Numbered from the stretch's first letter, positions 18,108-27,316 are shown. The stretch: 64,000 nucleotides of DNA from JAMBLL01 sp964460075 (GCA_964460075.1 CAYWPC010000002.1:62001-126000); one strand, 5' to 3'. Numbers and translations: made by a program. The notes: generated by a model not told the origin, from the letters alone.

Positions 18108-18275
18108 CTAAGCGGCCTTCGCTGGAGCGAAACAATCCGGACACGTCGCGTCGTCACAGTTTCCTACGACTTCGGCTTCAAGCCCGTATCGAGCGAAAAA
18201 TGCTTGGAGGTCGGCATCGGCGAGCATCATGAGATCCGTGGTCTTGAGTGTGGGTGCGAGTTGTATCGTGTTCAT
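18108..18275 (-). CDS. Small Cys-rich protein upstream of nat (55 residues)
   Basis: An ATG at 18275 opens a 55-codon frame ending in TAG at 18108-18110. The translation starts MNTIQLAPTLKTTDLMMLAD and ends NCDDATCPDCFAPAKAA, giving a CxxxxCxxC cluster near the C-terminus after a helix-like N-terminal part. Natural-looking composition and its place between the cupin promoter and nat, on the nat strand, support it as a real gene. The ribosome site (AGGTTGAGAGC) is weak. The Cys cluster may bind a metal; no family is recognised. Confidence 0.5.
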   Translation of the reverse strand: MNTIQLAPTLKTTDLMMLADADLQAFFARYGLEAEVVGNCDDATCPDCFAPAKAA

Positions 18276-18361
18276 GCTCTCAACCTATCGGCCGGGTGTG
18301 ACACGAATCGGTGAGCATCGTGAGCACGTACCAGGTCTCCGTTCCAGGTACGCTTGCCTGC

Positions 18362-18709
18362 ATGGAACTCAAGCGCTATTCAGACGCCCTCCCATTCGCA
18401 TTCGGCGACTTCGAACTCAGGGAACTCACCCCAACAGCATTCGACCTGGCCTCGTTCGCCGAGATCATCGTGCCGATTGGTGTCGACAGGCCGAAACGCG
18501 AGTCGGTCAAGGATCACCGCATGTACATCTGCCTGCAAGGCGACATCGAGTTCACCGTCGAAGCCGAGACATTCCGCCTAGCAAAGGGCGACGTTCTACA
18601 CATAGACAAGGGAGAGACGTACGGCTTCCACAACGGCGGGTACGAGGAGGGTCGCCTACTGCTGTTGAGGGTTCCAGGCCCGATACTGCCGGGTACTGTC
18701 CAGCCGTAG
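18362..18709 (+). CDS. Small cupin-domain protein
   Basis: 115 residues from the ATG at 18362. A single beta-barrel cupin is suggested by MYICLQGDIEFTVEAETFRLAKGDVLHIDKGETYGFHN (about 58-94); the first motif lacks the usual HxH pair, so metal binding is uncertain. TACGCT lies seven bases before the ATG with no Shine-Dalgarno, which suggests a leaderless message. Substrate unknown. Its end is 11 bases from the end of the convergent hemolysin III gene. Confidence 0.7.
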   Translation: MELKRYSDALPFAFGDFELRELTPTAFDLASFAEIIVPIGVDRPKRESVKDHRMYICLQGDIEFTVEAETFRLAKGDVLHIDKGETYGFHNGGYEEGRLLLLRVPGPILPGTVQP

Positions 18710-18720
18710 CGGTTCGGCTG

Positions 18721-19383
18721 CTACGTGCCGAGCGGAACAACGTACCGCCACACCACCACGAAGTGCACACCGGTAGCTGCGATGACCATGACGTGGAACA
18801 CCTCGTGGTAGGAGAACACCCTCGGCCACAACGTTGGTCGGTTCGCAAGCAAGAGCCCTAAGCCGATCGAATAGATAGCTCCGCCAAGGAGCGCAAGACC
18901 TGTGGCAGCCCAGCCGAGCTCTTGGACGAATTTCCATGCAATGAAGATCCCGAGCCATCCCATCGACATCGCGAGGATCATCGAGAAATGCTGTTTGTCG
19001 CGAGGGAAGAAGGAGTGTTGCACCGCTCCTATGCCAACTGCTCCCCATGCCATTGTGAGCACGATCCACCGAGGGGGGCCACTGAGCGTCGCGATGGTGA
19101 CAGGCGTGTAGGTGCCTGCGATGAGTACGAGGATCATGGAATGATCGAGCCGCTGCATTCGGTGTTTCCAGACGGCGCGCCACGGGACAGCGTGGTACAG
19201 CGAACTCGTCGTGTAGAGCGCAACCATGGCGAGGCCGAACACCACGACGCCGATGCGGACGCCCTGGCGTGGCGCTTGCCACGCTAGGAACAGCGTTCCA
19301 AAGGATGCTGCTACGGCTGCCGCACCATGGAGGAATCCGCGAATGGGGTTCTGCATCCGCCCGAGCGTCCATCTGTGGTCCAT
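18721..19383 (-). CDS. Hemolysin III / PAQR-family membrane protein
   Basis: About 220 residues with seven hydrophobic segments. The conserved PAQR/HlyIII metal-site motifs are readable: SSLYHAVPW, RLDHSMI and, near the end, HEVFHVMVIAATGVHF. Homologues are integral membrane proteins of uncertain, possibly hydrolase-like, activity. The start is unsure: an ATG at 19383 has TACGCT just upstream (leaderless pattern), and an ATG at 19356 (MQNPIRGFLHG) also fits. Confidence 0.88.
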   Translation of the reverse strand: MDHRWTLGRMQNPIRGFLHGAAAVAASFGTLFLAWQAPRQGVRIGVVVFGLAMVALYTTSSLYHAVPWRAVWKHRMQRLDHSMILVLIAGTYTPVTIATLSGPPRWIVLTMAWGAVGIGAVQHSFFPRDKQHFSMILAMSMGWLGIFIAWKFVQELGWAATGLALLGGAIYSIGLGLLLANRPTLWPRVFSYHEVFHVMVIAATGVHFVVVWRYVVPLGT

Positions 19384-19564
19384 AGAGCATGAAGCGTACC
19401 TTTGATCGTCGATAGCGAGACCCATGCATGACACAGGGCATCCGTGCGTGTGCTGTGCATATCCGTGAGGAGCATCGGTGGCTCCGGGGGATCAGCACGA
19501 ACGTACGGCGAGGGCCCACTAGGCTTGTTTCACGATCACCCCGTCGACCCGAACGGAGACAGGA

Positions 19565-20347
19565 GTGTCACTCAAACAGCGTGTCCTTCGTCCTCTGTAC
19601 CACGTGTATGAGGAGAGACTGCTGTCGCATCTCAGTCGTGACGCGCTGCCACGCCATATTGGTGTCATTCACGATGGGCATCGCCGATATGCGCGAGCTG
19701 AGAACCTTCCGGACTACGAGGCTTCGTACAGGGTTGGCATGGCGAAATTCGAGGAGTTCCTGCAGTGGACGGCTGAGCTCGAGATTCATGCCGTGACGTG
19801 CTGGTTGCTCTCGACCGAGAACCTGTCACGACCGGACGAAGAGCTCATTCCCTACTATGAGGTGCTCATCGACCTCTTTGACCGCATACCAGGATCTCCT
19901 GCAGGGCACGATGTGAAGGTGAAGTTCATTGGAAGTCTCGACCTCCTTCCCTCGCACCTCGTGGAGTCGGCGAAGAAACTCGAAGAACGCTGCCGCTCCG
20001 GTTCGCGCAGGGTGACGATTGCTCTCGCGTACGGAGGCAGGCAGGAGATCGTCGATGCGGTCAAGGACCTCGTCAACGATCTCGCACGACAGGGCGTTGC
20101 GGTTGAAGACATCGTAGAGCACATAGATCGTGAGGCCATGTCGTCGCGCATGTACGCATCCGATCTCCCTGATCCAGATCTCGTACTGCGGACGTCAGGG
20201 GAGGCACGCCTGTCGGGATTCTTGCTGTGGCAGGCCGCATACGCCGAGTACTCCTTCGTCGACGTGTACTGGCCAGCGTTCAGGCGAGTAGATTTCCTTC
20301 GAGCATTGCGCGAGTACACGGCACGTGAGCGTCGCTACGGCATGTAG
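19565..20347 (+). CDS. cis-prenyltransferase (UppS family) with altered active-site motif
   Basis: 260 residues, GTG at 19565 behind GGAGACAGG. Family signatures: LLSTENLSRP, IALAYGGRQEIVDA and RTSGEARLSGFLLWQ with DVYWPAFRRVDF. The N-terminal IMDGNxRWA motif instead reads IHDGHRRYA (35-43): the metal-binding Asp37 stays, but Asn becomes His39 and Trp becomes Tyr42. These enzymes add isopentenyl units to farnesyl or geranyl diphosphate to make polyprenyl carriers. The changes could alter the chain length or substrate. Confidence 0.85.
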   Translation: MSLKQRVLRPLYHVYEERLLSHLSRDALPRHIGVIHDGHRRYARAENLPDYEASYRVGMAKFEEFLQWTAELEIHAVTCWLLSTENLSRPDEELIPYYEVLIDLFDRIPGSPAGHDVKVKFIGSLDLLPSHLVESAKKLEERCRSGSRRVTIALAYGGRQEIVDAVKDLVNDLARQGVAVEDIVEHIDREAMSSRMYASDLPDPDLVLRTSGEARLSGFLLWQAAYAEYSFVDVYWPAFRRVDFLRALREYTARERRYGM

Positions 20348-20410
20348 GTTTCGATCGGGGGTCTCGTTTCGCTGCGCATCAGCGTCGTCAGCCGACTGGG
20401 CATCGAAACC
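20347..20410. terminator. Inverted repeat between convergent genes
   Basis: GGTTTCGAT at 20347-20355 pairs with ATCGAAACC at 20402-20410, nine perfect base pairs enclosing a 46-base loop that contains GCTG/CAGC. It starts on the stop codon of the prenyltransferase and ends 26 bases before the end of the convergent phosphatase gene. A bidirectional terminator is the likeliest use, though there is no U-tract. Confidence 0.35.
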
Positions 20411-20436
20411 TCACCTGCTCGAATAGTGGGGCGCGT

Positions 20437-21120
20437 CTACCGCGACCGCATTTGTCGGGGGATGTGATCCTGATCATTGAATGTTCGCAGGCTTGGCACG
20501 TGTGCGCCAGCAAGTGGGATCATCTTGACCCGTGCGAACGAAGCGTGGAACAGGACGAACTTCTCCCACTCCCACGGTGCGGGCGGGATGCCGAGTAAGT
20601 GTGTCAAGCAGACAGAGTTTGTGCCGCCGTGGGCGACGATCACCAAGCGCCCTGGGTCACGATCGACGTGCCACAGACTTGGATCGCGATCGTCGCGAAC
20701 CATGCCGCGCTCGCTCAGCAGCGTGTTGAGTGCCGTGGTTACGCGGTCGTGAAAGGTTCGAAACGATTCACCTCCTGGGAGACCCTCCCACCACTCGTCA
20801 GGCTTCCGTTGGCGAGAGTGCTTGAAGATTTCGATGACACTCTCCTCGGTGACACCCTCCCAGTTGGGCATCTTCACCTCGACGAGATCGTCGACGGTGA
20901 CGATGTCGAGGCCGGTCGCCTCGGCAATGGGGTTGGCCGTCTGCTGAGATCGCAACGCAGGCGAGACGATCAGTTCAGAGGGCCGTATCTTGTCGCTCGC
21001 TATCCGACGAGCTGTGAGGCTGGCCTGCTCATGGCCGAGGTTGGTGAGGAAAGGATTGGGCTGAGAGAGACCGTCAACCGCCCATTGCGGCTGTCCATGT
21101 CTGATGAAGACGATATCCAT
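20437..21120 (-). CDS. Histidine phosphatase family protein (phosphoglycerate mutase-like)
   Basis: 227 residues. The phosphohistidine motif FIRHGQPQW begins at residue 5 (His8), and the second catalytic histidine lies in LVIVAHGGTNSV (about 168). The intervening PGGESFRTFHDRV motif is also typical. The family dephosphorylates small phosphoesters; the substrate cannot be read. It is divergent from the BMP lipoprotein gene and convergent with the prenyltransferase. Confidence 0.9.
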   Translation of the reverse strand: MDIVFIRHGQPQWAVDGLSQPNPFLTNLGHEQASLTARRIASDKIRPSELIVSPALRSQQTANPIAEATGLDIVTVDDLVEVKMPNWEGVTEESVIEIFKHSRQRKPDEWWEGLPGGESFRTFHDRVTTALNTLLSERGMVRDDRDPSLWHVDRDPGRLVIVAHGGTNSVCLTHLLGIPPAPWEWEKFVLFHASFARVKMIPLAGAHVPSLRTFNDQDHIPRQMRSR

Positions 21121-21347
21121 GGGAGAGAGAATAATGACGACGAGGTCGTGAGAAGCCTTTCGCGACGGGTTGTGGGGAGGTCGAGCGCAACACCAGACGA
21201 AGAGGTCCTGTGCGGTCCCGTGAGTCGGTCACCAGGGCTGGCGCGGCAGAGGTCGGATGTCTAGGGTGCATCGTGCCTGGCCGGGATGCCGGTTCGGCGG
21301 GTTGTGCTCGCCGCGGGCAATTCATAGAGACGACGAAGGAGCGACCG

Positions 21348-22604
21348 ATGAGACAAGGGAAGCGCCCTGTCCGTCTACTGGTACTGCTAGCGGTGTTGGC
21401 GATCGTCGCCGCCGCGTGTGCCAGTTCGGGGGACGAATCGACGACCACCGCTGCCGCGGGTGGAGCAGATACGACAGCGGCGCCGGCCCCCGGTGAGGGC
21501 TTCAAGTTTGGAATGATCCTTGTCGGGCCAGAGAATGACCGAGGATGGTCACAGGCCCACTTCGAAGCAGGAAAATATATTGAGGAGATGACGGGCGCGA
21601 CCATGATCTCCCTCGACACCGTTAACCCTGCTGATCGTCCCGAGACGTCGGTCGAGCAGGTCGTTGACGACATGATCGAACAGGGTGCGCAGCTCATCTT
21701 CGCAACATCCGACGACATGAAGGACGGCATCGAAGCAGCTGCAGCAGCTCATCCGGATGTTCCAATGATTTGGTCATCGGGAGACAACGCATGGGCACAG
21801 GGCGAGGCCTACAGGGACGACCTCCCCAACCTCGGCAACATCATGGGCAGGATGGTCATTGGAAAGGCGATCGCCGGCTGCGCGGCTGCGCTGACATCCG
21901 AGACCGGCAGCATTGCCTATCTTGGTCCACTCATCAACGATGAGACCCGAAGGCTCACGAGCTCTGTGTACCTTGGTGCAAAGTACTGCTGGGAGGAAGC
22001 AGGGAACAATCCAGCGGACCTATCGATGGAAGTGAACTGGATCGGCTTCTGGTTCAACATTCCTGGCGTGACGCTTGATCCAACCGAAGTCGCCAACGGT
22101 TTCTACGACGGTGGAGCTGATGTCGTCATCTCAGGCATCGACACAACCGAGGCCCTCGTGGTGGCAGGCCAGCGCACTGCTGCAGGAGATAACGTTTGGG
22201 CGATTCCTTACGACTTCGTTGGGTCGTGTTCTGAAGCACCTGAAGCGTGCCTCGGTGTTCCGTACTTCAACTGGGGACCGTCATACGTTGACGTTGTCAA
22301 CTCGGTCATTGCTGGAACCTACACATCCCAATTCCAGTGGATTGGGCCAGACTGGACCGACATCAACAACCGCGATACGAGCATGATCGGCTGGGTCAAC
22401 GGTGACGCTCTCCCGAGTGATGCCGCTGCGACGCTCGACACGTTCATCGCAGGGCTTGGCGACGGCTCGATCAACCTGTTTGTAGGACCGTTGAACTATC
22501 AGGATGGATCGACGTTCCTCGCAGACGGAGAGGTCGGAACGGATTCACAGATCTGGTACATGAAGCAACTCCTCGAGGGCATGAAGGGCGCAAGCTCTGC
22601 CTGA
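21348..22604 (+). CDS. BMP-family nucleoside-binding lipoprotein
   Basis: 418 residues from the ATG at 21348 behind GAAGGAG; an upstream frame to 21210 is not signal sequence. The lipoprotein signal ends IVAAAC (Cys24), followed by a Thr/Ala/Gly-rich linker. The domain has FGMILVGPENDRGWSQAHF and ISLDTVNPADRPETSVEQVVDDMIEQGAQLIFATS, typical of BmpA/PnrA binding proteins for purine nucleosides. It feeds the ATPase and two permeases that follow. Confidence 0.9.
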   Translation: MRQGKRPVRLLVLLAVLAIVAAACASSGDESTTTAAAGGADTTAAPAPGEGFKFGMILVGPENDRGWSQAHFEAGKYIEEMTGATMISLDTVNPADRPETSVEQVVDDMIEQGAQLIFATSDDMKDGIEAAAAAHPDVPMIWSSGDNAWAQGEAYRDDLPNLGNIMGRMVIGKAIAGCAAALTSETGSIAYLGPLINDETRRLTSSVYLGAKYCWEEAGNNPADLSMEVNWIGFWFNIPGVTLDPTEVANGFYDGGADVVISGIDTTEALVVAGQRTAAGDNVWAIPYDFVGSCSEAPEACLGVPYFNWGPSYVDVVNSVIAGTYTSQFQWIGPDWTDINNRDTSMIGWVNGDALPSDAAATLDTFIAGLGDGSINLFVGPLNYQDGSTFLADGEVGTDSQIWYMKQLLEGMKGASSA

Positions 22605-22625
22605 CCGCTAAGAGACTGGACCTTG

Positions 22626-22656
22626 AGCTGGGGAGGCCGAAGTGGCCTCCCCAGCT
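22626..22656 (+). terminator. Strong hairpin between binding protein and ABC ATPase genes
   Basis: AGCTGGGGAGGCC (22626-22638) and GGCCTCCCCAGCT (22644-22656) form a perfect 13-bp stem with loop GAAGT, 22 bases after the lipoprotein stop. No U-run follows. It probably acts as a partial terminator or 3' stabiliser that leaves more binding-protein mRNA than transporter mRNA. Confidence 0.7.
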
Positions 22657-22698
22657 TGTGTATGCACGGTCGCGTAGGCACCGAGTAGTGTGCGACCA

Positions 22699-24165
22699 AT
22701 GGCGCTCGAGATTCGTGACATCCACAAGCATTTCGGTCCCGTGCGGGCCAGTGACGGTGTCTCGTTCACCGTCGAAGCCGGTTCGCTTCACGGCATTCTC
22801 GGAGAGAACGGCGCAGGCAAGTCGACGTTGATGAAGATCCTCTCCGGCTTTTATGAGGCCGATTCGGGGACGGTTATCCTCAACGGTGACATTCTCGATC
22901 TTGCGTCTCCTGCCGATGCAATCGAGGCTGGGATTGGGATGCTTCACCAGGACCCGCTCGTGTTCTTGCCGTTCAACGTCCTCGAGAATTTCGTTCTTGG
23001 AAGTCCAGGCTCCATGCAGTTGGATCGGGACGCGGCCCGGAGCGAACTCGAGCGCGTGAGCTCCGAACTCGGATTCACGTTCGATCCAGCTGGGATCGTT
23101 GGCGACCTCGCCATCGGTAAGCGCCAACAACTCGCGATCACTCGCCTCATGTGGCTCGGAGCGAAAGTGCTCATCTTTGACGAGCCGACCACAGGGATTT
23201 CTGCAACACAACGAGTGCAGCTATTCGAAACACTCAGAAGGCTCGCGGAAGTCGGCCTGATCGTGCTGTTCGTGTCTCACAAGCTTGAGGAGGTGGAAGA
23301 GCTGTGCGATTCGGTTACGGTGATCCGACACGGCAAAGTGGTGTTCGAAGCCGCCATGCCGGTACCGCCAGAGACCCTCGTAGCGAAGATGTTCGGCAAG
23401 GTGTTCGTGGAGGAGGATCACGAATCGATCCCCCTCGACGGCACGGTTCTCCGACTCGACGGTGTCGCGCTCAAGGAGGGAACGGCACACGTCAAGGACT
23501 TGAACCTCAAGGTAGCAGGAGGCGAGGTGATTGGGCTTGCCGGCCTCGAAGGCAGTGGGCAGCGAACGCTTCTACGAGCATGCGCCGGGTTGTTGCAACC
23601 GATCGCAGGCACGCTGTCGGTCGATGGGGCGAACGTGACCAGAGTCTCGTATCGAGATCATCTCGCAGCAGGCGTGCATTATCTACCCGCTGGTCGGCTG
23701 GAAGAAGGCCTCGTCGAGGGCATATCGATAGCTGAGCATCTCGTCCTTGCCTCGGACGATACGAGTTTCTTCATCGACTGGAAGGCTGCCAGGAAGAATG
23801 CGCAGCGCGAGATCAGTGACTACTCGATCAAGGGCCGACACTCCTCACCTGCCGAAGCGCTATCTGGGGGAAACCAGCAGCGGCTCCTTCTCGCGATGAT
23901 CCCCGACGTGGTTCGACTGCTTCTACTGGAACATCCGACTCGGGGTCTCGACGTTGAGTCGGCAGCCTATGTGTGGACCCGCTTGCTCGATCGACGAGCC
24001 GATGGGACGTCGATCGTCTTCGCCTCGGCCGACCTCGACGAGCTCCTCAGGTACAGCGACCGAATCATCGTGTTCTTTGGCGGGGAGGTGTTCGCCGTGC
24101 GCAACGCCTCTGAAACGGACGGCGAGGAGCTCGGATACCTCATCGGCGGAAAGGCACGAGTGTGA
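22699..24165 (+). CDS. nupA: Nucleoside ABC transporter ATPase (two fused NBDs, NupA/YufO-like)
   Basis: 488 residues with tandem ABC domains. NBD1: Walker A GENGAGKST (35-43), Walker B VLIFDEPTTG, with a signature degenerate to DLAIGKRQQ. NBD2: Walker A GLEGSGQRTLL (degenerate), signature ALSGGNQQRLLL and LLLEHPTRGLD. Fused NBDs of this kind serve ribose- and nucleoside-type importers. The ATG at 22699 is chosen over a GTG at 22690. It overlaps the first permease gene by four bases. Confidence 0.92.
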   Translation: MALEIRDIHKHFGPVRASDGVSFTVEAGSLHGILGENGAGKSTLMKILSGFYEADSGTVILNGDILDLASPADAIEAGIGMLHQDPLVFLPFNVLENFVLGSPGSMQLDRDAARSELERVSSELGFTFDPAGIVGDLAIGKRQQLAITRLMWLGAKVLIFDEPTTGISATQRVQLFETLRRLAEVGLIVLFVSHKLEEVEELCDSVTVIRHGKVVFEAAMPVPPETLVAKMFGKVFVEEDHESIPLDGTVLRLDGVALKEGTAHVKDLNLKVAGGEVIGLAGLEGSGQRTLLRACAGLLQPIAGTLSVDGANVTRVSYRDHLAAGVHYLPAGRLEEGLVEGISIAEHLVLASDDTSFFIDWKAARKNAQREISDYSIKGRHSSPAEALSGGNQQRLLLAMIPDVVRLLLLEHPTRGLDVESAAYVWTRLLDRRADGTSIVFASADLDELLRYSDRIIVFFGGEVFAVRNASETDGEELGYLIGGKARV

Positions 24166-25211
24166 AATCGCTGCACGGCGCTGCACCGACTTTGGTCGCT
24201 CTGGCCGCCGCTGTTGCAGTAGGAGTAGTGATGCTCTTGGTGGCTGGTGCCCCACCAATCGAGGCGCTCAGCCTGCTCGTCAAGGGTTCCTTCGGCTCCG
24301 CATCGAAAATCTCAGCAACCCTGCTCGCCTGGGCGCCGCTGATCCTTGCATCGGCGGGTCTCGTGATCACGTTCGCTGCAGGATTGTGGAACATAGGGGT
24401 TGAGGGCCAGGTGATCGCTGGTGCGATCGCCGCAACGTGGGTTGCGCGATCGGTTCCCGGCTCCGGTTGGGTGGTCCTCCCCACAGCGATCGTCGCTGGA
24501 GCTATTGGCGGTCTCCTTTGGTCCTTGTTCGCAGGTGTGCTCAAGACCCACGGAGGTGTACATGAAATATTCGGTGGTCTCGGTCTCGACTTCGTGGCTG
24601 CAGGGCTTGCGACCTACCTCGTCATCGGACCGTGGAAGCGGGCGGGCGTAGCCTCGACAAGCGGCACCGACATTTTCCGAACGGAAGCATGGATGCCCGA
24701 GTTCCAGGCCTTCGGGGTCGGGTGGCCGATTCTTCCCATCCTGCTCGGCCTTGTGAGCGTGCTTCTCGTGTGGCTGTTGCTCCGTGGCACGTTATTCGGT
24801 CTGCGGTTGAAGGCGGTTGGTAGCAACGGTTACAGCTCGTATCTACTCGGTATCCCGACCACACGCTACATTCTCGGCGCGATGTCGCTCGGTGGCGCTC
24901 TTGCCGGCATCGCAGGGGCGGTTCAAGCAACTGCCTTTCACCATAAGCTGGTCCCAGCTGTGTCGGGAGGCTACGGGTTCCTAGCGTTGCTCGTCGTGCT
25001 GCTTGCGGGCTTCAGCGCTCTATGGATCTCCCCGATCGCTCTGTTCTTTGTCGCGATATCCGTCGGGAGCACACAACTTGACCTTCGGCTAGGGCTCGAC
25101 TCCGCCTTCGGCGGCGTCTTGCAGGGAATCATCGTCTTGTTCGTCCTCTTTGGTGGTGCGTGGGCTGCCAAGCGGCCGTCGAGAGCACTCTCAACGCAAG
25201 AGGAGCCGTAG
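24162..25211 (+). CDS. nupB: Nucleoside ABC transporter permease 1
   Basis: 349 residues, GTG start overlapping the ATPase stop (GTGA). Eight or more hydrophobic segments, with the BPD_transp_2 signature GLWNIGVEGQVIAGAIAATW and KAVGSNGYSSYLLGIPTTRY. It forms half of the membrane channel for nucleoside uptake. Confidence 0.92.
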   Translation: MKSLHGAAPTLVALAAAVAVGVVMLLVAGAPPIEALSLLVKGSFGSASKISATLLAWAPLILASAGLVITFAAGLWNIGVEGQVIAGAIAATWVARSVPGSGWVVLPTAIVAGAIGGLLWSLFAGVLKTHGGVHEIFGGLGLDFVAAGLATYLVIGPWKRAGVASTSGTDIFRTEAWMPEFQAFGVGWPILPILLGLVSVLLVWLLLRGTLFGLRLKAVGSNGYSSYLLGIPTTRYILGAMSLGGALAGIAGAVQATAFHHKLVPAVSGGYGFLALLVVLLAGFSALWISPIALFFVAISVGSTQLDLRLGLDSAFGGVLQGIIVLFVLFGGAWAAKRPSRALSTQEEP

Positions 25212-25213
25212 CC

Positions 25214-26155
25214 GTGGACGCTGTATTCAATTCGATCATCGCCGCTGCAGCTCCGCTGGTTATTGCATCGATGGGTGAGACGATCACAGAGAAGTCCGGT
25301 GTGATCAATCTGTCGCTGGAAGGAAGCCTCCGTCTCTCTGCCATGACAGCGTTCGCTGTTGCCTTCTGGGTGGGCCATGCCCTTGTCGGTTTCATCGTTG
25401 CGGCAATCGTCGGAGCGGCCGTTGCGGCGATCATCGCCTATTCGAGCATCAAGCTAAAACTCGATCAGATCGCTGTCGGATACGTGCTGGCGTTGTTAGC
25501 GATCGACCTCGCAGCATTTATTGGCGACCCGTTCGTCGGCGAACGTGGGCCGAGGGTTCCACCCCTACCGATTCCTGTTCTCTCAGACATTCCGTTCGTA
25601 GGCAAGGTGCTCTTCGATCAAGATCTTGTCGTGTACGGCAGCTATCTGGCCATCGCCGTCACCTGGTGGTTTTTCTACCGGACCCGTCCAGGTCTCATAT
25701 TGCAAGGTATCGGTGAGCGACCAGAGGCTGCGTTCGCGAGGGGGATCCCTGTCAACACGTTGCGCTTCTGGTACACGGTGCTCGGTGGCGCAATGGTCGG
25801 CATCGCAGGTGCTGCGTACTCTCTCGATGTCAAGCTTGGATGGCGCGAGACCTTGACCCTCAACATTGGGTGGATCGCTCTCGCCCTGGTGATCTTCGGT
25901 GGATGGCACCCACTCCGTGTCGCGTTCGGTGCCTACCTGTTCGGCGCGCTGCAGGTTCTCGCCTTCCAACTGCAGGATGTGTTCCCAGGCGTTGCGCAGG
26001 TGCTCCCAATAGCGCCCTTCCCTCTCATGATCCTTGCACTGGTCTTTGTGTATGCAGACTGGTTCCGAAAGCTTGGAAAGAGGTTCCCGAGGTTGCGCAA
26101 CCTTCTCGGCAGCGCACCGCCTGCAGCGTTCGGGACGGTGTTCGAGCGGGAGTGA
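25214..26155 (+). CDS. nupC: Nucleoside ABC transporter permease 2
   Basis: 313 residues from a GTG at 25214 behind AAGAGGAG, two bases after the preceding stop; a longer frame to 25160 lies inside permease 1. BPD_transp_2 signature EKSGVINLSLEGSLRLSAM and GIGERPEAAFARGIPVN. It pairs with permease 1. Its stop is three bases from the end of the convergent deaminase gene. Confidence 0.92.
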   Translation: MDAVFNSIIAAAAPLVIASMGETITEKSGVINLSLEGSLRLSAMTAFAVAFWVGHALVGFIVAAIVGAAVAAIIAYSSIKLKLDQIAVGYVLALLAIDLAAFIGDPFVGERGPRVPPLPIPVLSDIPFVGKVLFDQDLVVYGSYLAIAVTWWFFYRTRPGLILQGIGERPEAAFARGIPVNTLRFWYTVLGGAMVGIAGAAYSLDVKLGWRETLTLNIGWIALALVIFGGWHPLRVAFGAYLFGALQVLAFQLQDVFPGVAQVLPIAPFPLMILALVFVYADWFRKLGKRFPRLRNLLGSAPPAAFGTVFERE

Positions 26156-26158
26156 CGG

Positions 26159-27166
26159 TCAGTAGTTTCGCACCGCTTCGATTTCTTCGCGGAGGCGATC
26201 CTTCTCCGGTTCCGAGAGGAATGAGGCATTGATCGAATTGGCTGCAAGATGGACGACGTCATCCTCTGTGAGGTCAAGGCCTGTGGCCACAGCGACGTAG
26301 TTGTCGAGGAGATATCCGCCGAAGTAAGCGGGGTCGTCCGAATTGATCGTGACCGGAACGCCACGGTCGAGCAATCGCTTGAGGTTGTGATCTTCGATTC
26401 GGTCGAAGACCCGGAGTTTGACGTTCGACAGCGGACACATCGTCAATGGAACACGTTCGTAGGCAAGTCGCTCGACGAGATGCGTGCTCTCCTCGGAACG
26501 AACGCCGTGGTCGATGCGCTCGGCCCCAAGAACGTCGAGGGCCTGCTCGATGTATGCAGGGGGACCCTCCTCACCGGCGTGTGCAACGGTGTGGAGACCG
26601 GCGGCGTGTGCCATCTCGAAGGCGCGGACGAAGCCGGCTGGAGGGTTTCCCATCTCAGACGAGTCGAGTCCCACCCCGAGAAGTTGGTCTACAAACGGCT
26701 CGGCCGCTCGCCACGTGTCCACGGCCGCCTCGGCTGGGAGATGGCGTAGGAAACACATGATCAGCCCGCACGAGATCCCCCATTGCGCGCTCGCATCGGC
26801 GGCGGCCCTGGTGAAGCCATCCATGAACACGTCGAATCCGATACCTCGCTGTGTGTGCGTCTGTGCATCGAAGAAGATCTCTGCTCTCCGAACGCCGTCT
26901 TCATGGGCTCGTTCCAGGTAGGCAGACATCAGGTCGTAGTAGTCCTGCTGTGTGATGAGGACGCTGGCCCCTCGGTAGTAGATGTCGAGAAACGAATCCA
27001 GGTTGGCGAACTGGTACGCAGATCGAACCTCGTCGACCGAGGCAAACGGAAGAGCGATGCCGTTGCGGGCGGCAAGGTCGAACATCATCTCCGGTTCGAG
27101 GGTCCCCTCGATGTGGACGTGAAGTTCAGCTTTTGGGAGACGGCGGGCAAACGATGCAATATCCAT
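26159..27166 (-). CDS. Adenine/adenosine deaminase (ADE-like subgroup)
   Basis: 335 residues from the ATG at 27166. Zinc-site motifs: ELHVHIEGTLEPE (about 14-26), TVAHAGEEGPP with the catalytic Glu, RIDHGVR and INSDDPAYFGGY. The EGTLEPE and HAGEEGPPAYI pattern matches adenine deaminases (to hypoxanthine) more than adenosine deaminases, judging by eye. It is convergent with the nucleoside importer and so fits purine salvage; its start faces pyrE. Confidence 0.87.
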   Translation of the reverse strand: MDIASFARRLPKAELHVHIEGTLEPEMMFDLAARNGIALPFASVDEVRSAYQFANLDSFLDIYYRGASVLITQQDYYDLMSAYLERAHEDGVRRAEIFFDAQTHTQRGIGFDVFMDGFTRAAADASAQWGISCGLIMCFLRHLPAEAAVDTWRAAEPFVDQLLGVGLDSSEMGNPPAGFVRAFEMAHAAGLHTVAHAGEEGPPAYIEQALDVLGAERIDHGVRSEESTHLVERLAYERVPLTMCPLSNVKLRVFDRIEDHNLKRLLDRGVPVTINSDDPAYFGGYLLDNYVAVATGLDLTEDDVVHLAANSINASFLSEPEKDRLREEIEAVRNY

Positions 27167-27281
27167 CCGACTATTCAACCCAATTGACGGGACTGCTGCG
27201 AGTCGAGCCGGCGAAATGCCAGCAGCGAGCTATCTCCGAGGCACACCACTGGGCAACGTTCGTGAGCCAACACGCCATAGA

Positions 27282-27316
27282 CGAACCAAAGGCCGCCATA
27301 AGGCGGCCTCGGTTCG
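27282..27316. promoter_or_regulatory. Strong hairpin in the deaminase-pyrE divergent spacer
   Basis: CGAACC (27282-27287) and GGCCGCC (27291-27297) pair with GGCGGCC (27302-27308) and GGTTCG (27311-27316) around an ATAA loop, with an AAA/TC internal bulge. It lies 116 bases upstream of the deaminase ATG and 84 bases upstream of the pyrE ATG. There is no U-tract. A 5'-leader regulatory structure or the end of a short transcript are both possible. Confidence 0.5.

Noticed and set aside
21121..21347. Purine riboswitch before the nucleoside-binding lipoprotein
   Set aside because: I could not find the conserved three-way-junction loops; the spacer looks like ordinary promoter sequence.
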